59,837 bases of DNA. It comes from Ignavibacteriaceae bacterium (GTDB lineage: Bacteria > Bacteroidota > Ignavibacteria > Ignavibacteriales > Ignavibacteriaceae). The stretch is from positions 1-59,837 of the forward strand of contig JACAFA010000170.1 in the NCBI GenBank assembly GCA_013388525.1, written 5' to 3'. A program made the position numbers and the translations under genes. Position 1 is the stretch's first letter. Each line of letters starts with the position of its first letter. Positions 53,664-59,837 of this stretch are shown here, in pieces. The notes beneath the pieces were generated by a model. That model was not told the origin of the DNA. It ran no database searches and was given only the letters and a program-made list of their open reading frames with translations.

Positions 53664-53687
53664 GATGAAAATTTAAAGGAGTCATTC

Positions 53688-54029
53688 ATGAAAATCAAAA
53701 CCACCGAAAAATATGGAGCAGTCATTGTTGAATTAAAAGGAAATGTGATGGGCGGCGATGATACCAAAGAATTTAATGATTTATTACACAAGTTAATTGA
53801 TGAAGGAAAGATAAGAGTAATTGTAGATCTCAGCGAAGTCAAATTTATGAACAGTTCTGGTCTTGGTATGCTGATAGGTGGATTAACAACCATGAAAAAA
53901 GCAAATGGTTCTTACAAACTTGCAAACGTAACCGATAAAATTGAGAGCTTACTAATTATTACAAAGCTTATTACAATTTTTGAACATTACGAATCCGTTG
54001 ATGCAGCAATTGAATCATTACCCAAATAA
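53688..54029 (+). CDS. STAS-domain anti-sigma factor antagonist
   Basis: The 113-residue protein has the STAS core YGAVIVELKGNVMGGDDTKE and the phosphorylation loop FMNSSGLGML, the canonical NSSG of RsbV-like proteins. AAAGGAG precedes the ATG. It stands alone, divergent from the ECF sigma gene, and is a second possible substrate for the kinase and phosphatases at 44-51 kb. A terminator follows. Confidence 0.92.
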   Translation: MKIKTTEKYGAVIVELKGNVMGGDDTKEFNDLLHKLIDEGKIRVIVDLSEVKFMNSSGLGMLIGGLTTMKKANGSYKLANVTDKIESLLIITKLITIFEHYESVDAAIESLPK

Positions 54030-54055
54030 ACCAAATGTAATTATTTATTGAACTC

Positions 54056-54088
54056 AAACTCCGGATTGCAAGATTCGGAGTTTTTGTT
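54056..54088 (+). terminator. Rho-independent terminator after the STAS gene
   Basis: AAACTCCG / CGGAGTTT stem with a 12-base loop followed by TTTTTG, 27 bases past the stop. Confidence 0.8.
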
Positions 54089-54100
54089 TGCTTAAACTAA

Positions 54101-55402
<1,302 letters not shown>

Positions 55403-55445
55403 GTTCCCCTGTGGAGTTATAATATATCGTGCTTCAAAAATTAAT

Positions 55446-57326
55446 TTATTTTAGCAACAACATTTTCTTTGACTCAACAAAATTTCCAGCTTGAATTTTA
55501 TAAAAGTAAACTCCACTTGTTATTGATGAAGCTTCAAATTCTACTTCATAACTCCCAGCAGGTTTTTCTTCATTAACAAGAGTTGCAACTTCGTTACCCA
55601 ATACATCATAAACCTTCAGTGTTACAAATGCAGATTGCTTCACTTCGTTCGCAATGACTGAAGGGGTTGAATATCTTATGGTTGTTGATGGGTTGAATGG
55701 GTTGGGATAGTTCTGTTCAAGTGTGAATTCACTTGCAATAATTGTTTCATCTTTAACATCTGAAGGAGTCTGAATACCATTAAATTCATCTGCACCAATA
55801 TCCGGGGTTGCAGTGTTTCTTAGCTGACCATCAAAGTCATTAACTATTCCACCGATTGGTTTTCCACCGGATTCAAAATGTGTAAGTACAGTCTCATCAA
55901 TATGCAAGTATGGTTCAACAAAATGCGGCATCTCATTAACGCTGTGTAAATCGTTTCCTGTTGTTTGCCACTCACCAAGATTATAGTAGTCCGCACCGGT
56001 TCTTCGCACAAGACGATTGTACTGATTTTTTTCATTGTAAAGGTCATTATAATCTGAGGAAAAGTTTGAGGTTGAGTAGTCAACAATTGACGATGCGCAG
56101 TATGGTGATTCATCTCTTGTATTGATTAAAATATTATTATTTATTGTAACATTTGAACAGTTATTGCTTATAAATAATGCGGCAGAACCTTGCTGATTAG
56201 ATCCTGTTCCGGATAAATATACAGAGTTAAAATATACTTTTGCATAACTCTGATTTCTTAATTCTATTCCACTAATCCTTGCGGTATTTTTTGGAGATGT
56301 GCTCTGAATATCATAAATCATATTGTTATAAACTGAATTGATGCATCCTGAATAACCCGTACATCCATTTAACAGTATTCCTATTCCGCCGTAATCACCA
56401 TCGCTTACATGCACATTGAATATTACATTATTATTTATTTTCTCCCCAACACCAGCAAGCGAAACAATAGCGGGACTATAAACAAGACCGGTATTATTTC
56501 TTATATTCTGAATAACATTGAACTCAACAATGGTTTTTTGGCAGCAGGTTAAATTGATTCCTCTGGAAATGAAGCTGTCGGTTTCGGAACCAATTTTGTT
56601 CCCGCGAATTACATTTCCAGTTGCCCGATACGAATATGAAAGGATACTAATTCCCATTGCAGCTTTCTTAACAAAATTATTTTCGATCAAGTTACTATCA
56701 GGAGTAAATGGGCCAGACTCATATACAAGCGATATAGCACAACCTAATCCATCATAATCTTCACACTCAAAAACTATATTCTGTATAACATTTTGTTTCG
56801 AATTATTTACAAACACAATCCCATCATTCCAACCGTACTGTGAATTATGATATGAATGAATTCTGAGTGTAGATGAGCCTCCTAAACTAACACCATCAAT
56901 GGTAACAAAGCTTGTGTTTAAAAAGCAAAGTACAGACATCCCATCCCCTTCAATTGTTACATTTGTATTACTGGCCGGTCTGATAGTTACTCTGCTATTC
57001 TCATCAGCTCCGGGAATAGGTCCATTTAATCTAAAACCATATTTACTGCCTGATGCAGAATACAAATCGTCTATTAACTCCAGAACTACGTCTCCTTCAA
57101 TTCCATCAATGCTGAGTTTATTAAATGCTGAGTCAAGTGTCGGGAAGTAACCGACAGTGCCGATCGAATATGTTCCTGCCGACAGACGGCTGGAAACGGG
57201 TCCTTCAATTTTCTCCGGAACTGAATACTTGAACCTCTTTCTGAAGAAGTCATCGTCTTGTGAGAATATTTGTGTGGTTAGTAAGAACAGAAACAAAACT
57301 GTTAAAAGAACTATTAAGTTTTTCAT
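55446..57326 (-). CDS. Exported right-handed beta-helix protein with T9SS type A sorting domain
   Basis: The 626-residue protein has a signal peptide ending QIFSQ. Residues about 90-480 form a parallel beta-helix: repeated N-x-I/V-x-x-N strands such as NNSKQNVIQNIVFE, SNLIENNFVKKA, GNVIRGNKIGSE and VTINNNILINT, as in pectate-lyase-like and surface adhesin proteins. No catalytic site was identified. The sorting domain NYPNPFNPSTTIRYSTP to KKMLLLK contains the 26-bp repeat at 55633-55658. The leader TAAGGAGTGCACCA matches that of the lipoprotein gene at 13616, and promoter C lies upstream. Confidence 0.88.
   Translation of the reverse strand: MKNLIVLLTVLFLFLLTTQIFSQDDDFFRKRFKYSVPEKIEGPVSSRLSAGTYSIGTVGYFPTLDSAFNKLSIDGIEGDVVLELIDDLYSASGSKYGFRLNGPIPGADENSRVTIRPASNTNVTIEGDGMSVLCFLNTSFVTIDGVSLGGSSTLRIHSYHNSQYGWNDGIVFVNNSKQNVIQNIVFECEDYDGLGCAISLVYESGPFTPDSNLIENNFVKKAAMGISILSYSYRATGNVIRGNKIGSETDSFISRGINLTCCQKTIVEFNVIQNIRNNTGLVYSPAIVSLAGVGEKINNNVIFNVHVSDGDYGGIGILLNGCTGYSGCINSVYNNMIYDIQSTSPKNTARISGIELRNQSYAKVYFNSVYLSGTGSNQQGSAALFISNNCSNVTINNNILINTRDESPYCASSIVDYSTSNFSSDYNDLYNEKNQYNRLVRRTGADYYNLGEWQTTGNDLHSVNEMPHFVEPYLHIDETVLTHFESGGKPIGGIVNDFDGQLRNTATPDIGADEFNGIQTPSDVKDETIIASEFTLEQNYPNPFNPSTTIRYSTPSVIANEVKQSAFVTLKVYDVLGNEVATLVNEEKPAGSYEVEFEASSITSGVYFYKIQAGNFVESKKMLLLK
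55633..55658 (-). repeat. 26-bp dispersed palindromic repeat inserted in frame in a T9SS sorting domain (second copy)
   Basis: The plus strand reads TTGCTTCACTTCGTTCGCAA then TGAC, giving VIANEVKQSA. It differs from the copy at 2452-2477 by one base and has the same phase. Confidence 0.8.
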
Positions 57327-57375
57327 TGGTGCACTCCTTAGAATTTGAATTTAATTTTCTTTTAAAGTCGCACAC

Positions 57376-57508
57376 CAAATAAATAATAAATGAAGGGGGG
57401 GTAGTTATCACGGATGTGTCAAAGGTTTGTAATTTTTTTTTATTGATTTAACATATGTCTTATATGTTTTCACTTATGTTGCATGTTGGGTTTTCAGCTG
57501 ATTTTGCA
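57376..57508 (-). promoter_or_regulatory. Promoter C, degenerate member of the phased-repeat family
   Basis: CAAATAAA (TTTATTTG on the minus strand) lies at 57376-57383, then a seven-G run at 57395-57401 and TAGTTATCA as in promoter A. At the expected +16 offset is TGTCA (57417), at +10 from that TTGTA (57427) and at +62 a perfect TTGCA (57479, inside TATGTTGCA); another TTGCA is at 57504. The near repeats are degenerate but the frame is kept. It points at the beta-helix gene and lies beside the end of the second HTCS gene. Confidence 0.6.
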
Positions 57509-57595
57509 ATCAATTCAGAAGTGCTTCGAAATTATTAACGTAGAAGTATTTTGATAAAAAATAGAAAGAAACCGGGATAAAATAAGTGAATGAAT

Positions 57596-58354
57596 TTATT
57601 TCTGATTGTCGGTAGGGGTATGACCAAATTCCTCTTTAAAACACCTGCTAAAGTATGACAAACTTGAAAATCCAACTGAATAAGCAATATCTGAAATATT
57701 CCCAACCGCTCCCTCCAAAAGCTGTTTCGCACGATATAATCGTACTGTTCTCACGTATTGACTTGGTGATTTCCCTACTAGTGCTTTCAGCTTTTTATGA
57801 AAATGTGTTCTGCTCAATCCGACTTCACTGCTGCATTCCTCAATGCTGAAGTCTTCTTCAGAAATATGTCTTTCTATAACCTCTAATACCTTTGCTAGAA
57901 ATTTTTCATCTATACTCTTTAACTTTTTATCTGTTCTTCTGGCAAGAAAATCTCCTTTGCTAAACTTCTCCTGCAGTTTCCTTCTGATATTGATCAAATT
58001 TTCGACCCGAACTCTTAGCTCTTGAATATCAAACGGTTTTGTCAGATAATCATCGGCTCCTATTTGTAATCCTTCTAACTTATTCTCCTGCCCGGATTTT
58101 GCCGTTAAAATTATTATTGGAATATGACTCGTTCTTTCATCGTTCTTCAATATCCGCGTCAGTTCATTTCCATCCATCTTCGGCATCATCAGATCGCTGA
58201 TTATCAAATCAGGAATAATCGTCTCTGCAATTCTTACTCCCTGTTCGCCGTTCACCGCTTCTTCCACTGCATAACTATCAGAAAGAGATTCCTTTATGTA
58301 CTCTCTCATATCATAATTATCTTCGACAACAAGTATTGTTGTTTTTGTTTTCAT
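57596..58354 (-). CDS. Receiver plus AraC-type DNA-binding part of the second HTCS regulator
   Basis: The 252-residue frame has a receiver domain (ILVVEDNYDMREYIKESL, phospho-Asp in SDLMMPKMDG, ILTAKSGQENKLEGL) and an AraC domain (FSIEECSSEVGLSRTHFHKK, then YSVGFSSLSYFSRCFKEEFG). It overlaps the kinase frame by 38 bases in a different frame. By comparison with the intact paralogue at 17349, the two should be one protein, joined by a single-base shift in an A-rich stretch. Alternatively, the ATG at 58354 allows a separate response regulator coupled to the kinase. Confidence 0.88.
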   Translation of the reverse strand: MKTKTTILVVEDNYDMREYIKESLSDSYAVEEAVNGEQGVRIAETIIPDLIISDLMMPKMDGNELTRILKNDERTSHIPIIILTAKSGQENKLEGLQIGADDYLTKPFDIQELRVRVENLINIRRKLQEKFSKGDFLARRTDKKLKSIDEKFLAKVLEVIERHISEEDFSIEECSSEVGLSRTHFHKKLKALVGKSPSQYVRTVRLYRAKQLLEGAVGNISDIAYSVGFSSLSYFSRCFKEEFGHTPTDNQK

Positions 58355-59837
58355 CCAGGATTGCTTCTGCTTCTACCGAAGATTTTGGGCTTACGTATTC
58401 TGCTTCATTAACCTGAATTTCTTTTTGAACGATTTCTTTCTCTAGAGATAATATCTCATCATCTTTTAGATGATCCCTCCCGAGCGGAAGAGTAATTGCA
58501 AACTCCGTCCAGGCAGAATCTTTTTTACTCGCTTCCCCTTCTTCACTTTTTACAGAGATGCTGCCCTGATGTAATTCTATAAGATCTTTGACCAATGCCA
58601 ATCCTATTCCCGTTCCCTCAAATTCTTTTGTCTGAGAAGAATCTACCTGATAGAATCGATTAAATAATTTGGGCAATTCTTTCTGTGGAATGGCAACACC
58701 GGTATTTCGTATTCTAATTCCCACGGAATTATTGGAAGTCTCATTTATTGATATTAGTACGTTTCCTCTTTCAGGTGTGAATTTGAATGCGTTCGATAAT
58801 AAATTTGAAAATACTTTAAACATCTTCTCTTTATCAAAATAAACTTCAATAAACTCTTTATCCGATTTTATTTTGAGCATTACATCTTTAGACTCAGACA
58901 GCGATTCGAAAGAGAGTGCTATACCTTTTATGAATGAAATAATATTCCCGGGAGAAGCTTCAAGCTTTAATTTTCCTGCATCCAGTTTTGCGAGATCCAG
59001 CAGCTGATTGACAAGCTGCAAAAGTCTTCTGGAATTGCGAGTAATTATTCCTGCATCTTTCACAGGATTTGTAGATTGATTTTTCTCAATCTTTTCTGCT
59101 GGCCCAAGAATTAAAGTAAGTGGAGTACGAAATTCGTGGGAAATATTTGCGAAGAAATCAGACTTCATCTTTGCTAATTCTTCAAGCTTTCCCGCGTGTT
59201 CTGATTCCAGTAGCAACTTGTGCTTTAATCTTTGTCTATTTAAATAAAACCGCGTTGAAATACTAAAAATTGATAGAATAACTAATGCATATAGAAGATA
59301 AGCCCACCAGGTTTTCCACCAGGGTGGAAGAATAATAATTTTTATGGATGTACCGGCTTCATTCCACACACGGTTGCAGTCTGATCCTTTTACTTTAAAA
59401 GTATATTCTCCCGGTAATAAATTTGGATATGATGCTACTCTATCTGTCCCGCAATAAATCCAATCCCTGTCCCAACCCTCCATCATATAAGCATATTGAT
59501 TTTCTTCACTTTGTATATAACTTAATGCAGCAAATTCAAATGTCAGAAAATTATCTGAATGTGCTAATTCCAGAGGATTGCTCAATTGAAAAAGTTTGTC
59601 GAATATTTTCAGTGAGGTAATAACGACTGGTGGTGCAAACGTATCTTCCTCTATGCTGTCAGGATGAAATCTTATAAAGCCATTTTCTCCTCCAAAATAT
59701 AACTCACCATTATCAGCCTTGAAACTAACTTGTCTCCATAAAGTAATTCCAGGAAAATATCTTGCGGAGTAAAAATCTTTAAATTGCCCGGTAACCGGAT
59801 TAAACTTTGTAATGCCTTTAAGAGTGCTTATCCATAA
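58317..59837 (-). CDS. Sensor and histidine kinase part of the second HTCS regulator (partial, 5' end outside window)
   Basis: The frame is open to the window edge, where it reads LWISTLKGITKFNPVTG, a propeller repeat, so the annotated start lies outside. A Y_Y_Y domain (DNFLTFEFAALSY, VASYPNLLPGEYTFKVKGSD) is followed by a membrane segment (WWAYLLYALVILSIFSIST), HisKA box ISHEFRTPLTL, ATPase motifs LLSNAFKF, RNTGVAIP and GTGIGLAL, and a linker. It ends CCRR at TGA after a frameshift, just where the receiver should begin. In the ATPase G1 box DxGxG is changed to NTGVA, a possible loss of conserved residues. Confidence 0.9.
   Translation of the reverse strand, partial: LWISTLKGITKFNPVTGQFKDFYSARYFPGITLWRQVSFKADNGELYFGGENGFIRFHPDSIEEDTFAPPVVITSLKIFDKLFQLSNPLELAHSDNFLTFEFAALSYIQSEENQYAYMMEGWDRDWIYCGTDRVASYPNLLPGEYTFKVKGSDCNRVWNEAGTSIKIIILPPWWKTWWAYLLYALVILSIFSISTRFYLNRQRLKHKLLLESEHAGKLEELAKMKSDFFANISHEFRTPLTLILGPAEKIEKNQSTNPVKDAGIITRNSRRLLQLVNQLLDLAKLDAGKLKLEASPGNIISFIKGIALSFESLSESKDVMLKIKSDKEFIEVYFDKEKMFKVFSNLLSNAFKFTPERGNVLISINETSNNSVGIRIRNTGVAIPQKELPKLFNRFYQVDSSQTKEFEGTGIGLALVKDLIELHQGSISVKSEEGEASKKDSAWTEFAITLPLGRDHLKDDEILSLEKEIVQKEIQVNEAEYVSPKSSVEAEAILDENKNNNTCCRR

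Noticed and set aside
53549..53893. 114-aa ORF antisense to the STAS gene
   Set aside because: Shadow of the STAS coding strand, without ribosome site or family match.

Overview
The window looks like a chromosomal segment of an Ignavibacteria-type member of the Bacteroidota/Chlorobi group. Supporting signs are: at least six large exported proteins ending in a type IX secretion (T9SS) type A sorting domain with the NxPNPFNP signature; two Bacteroides-style hybrid one-protein two-component regulators (HTCS); Bacteroidota promoters of the form TTG-N20-TAnnTTTG; many AT-rich genes; and dense short palindromic repeats between genes. No rRNA, tRNA, CRISPR array, transposase or phage gene was seen.

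Layout. 0-2.1 kb: the tail of an unknown gene and a UvrD/Rep-type helicase. 2.2-11.7 kb (minus strand): a DUF1028 protein with a T9SS tail, then the pbpC / alpha-2-macroglobulin pair (periplasmic peptidoglycan synthesis plus protease trap). 11.9-21.9 kb (minus strand): an accessory block with four paralogous small lipoproteins, two stand-alone 101-aa T9SS sorting-domain proteins, two small proteins ending in PDAPPRII, a KhpA-like KH protein, many palindromic repeats and a 1374-aa HTCS regulator. 22.3-29.1 kb: three T9SS cargo proteins (BNR/sialidase-like, a second unassigned beta-rich protein, a Ycf48-like propeller). 29.3-38.1 kb (plus strand): a glycosyltransferase and methyltransferase, a nucleoside salvage group (cdd, tdk, nupC-like, purine nucleoside phosphorylase) with an inserted S23-type four-helix-bundle cassette, then secD-secF. 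38.3-43.8 kb (minus strand): a rhodanese, a duplicated His-rich exported protein and a gingipain-like C25 peptidase. 44.1-54.0 kb: a partner-switching signalling cluster with three SpoIIE-type phosphatases, an RsbW-like kinase, two STAS antagonists, an ECF sigma factor and its membrane anti-sigma partner. 54.1-59.8 kb: purA, a beta-helix T9SS protein and a second HTCS regulator that runs off the window.

The most interesting structure is a three-member promoter family (about 13.67, 17.08 and 57.38 kb). Each has a TTTATTTG -7-like box, 12 bp, a C6-7 run, 16 bp, then TTGCA direct repeats spaced at about whole helical turns. Two lie beside the 3' ends of the two HTCS genes, and all point at genes for small exported proteins. 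This suggests an HTCS regulon built around the lipoprotein and sorting-domain genes. Three genes are also interrupted: in-frame TGA in the purine nucleoside phosphorylase and in a GAF-SpoIIE phosphatase, and a one-base frameshift in the second HTCS gene. Dispersed palindromic repeats lie in frame inside pbpC and inside two T9SS sorting domains.
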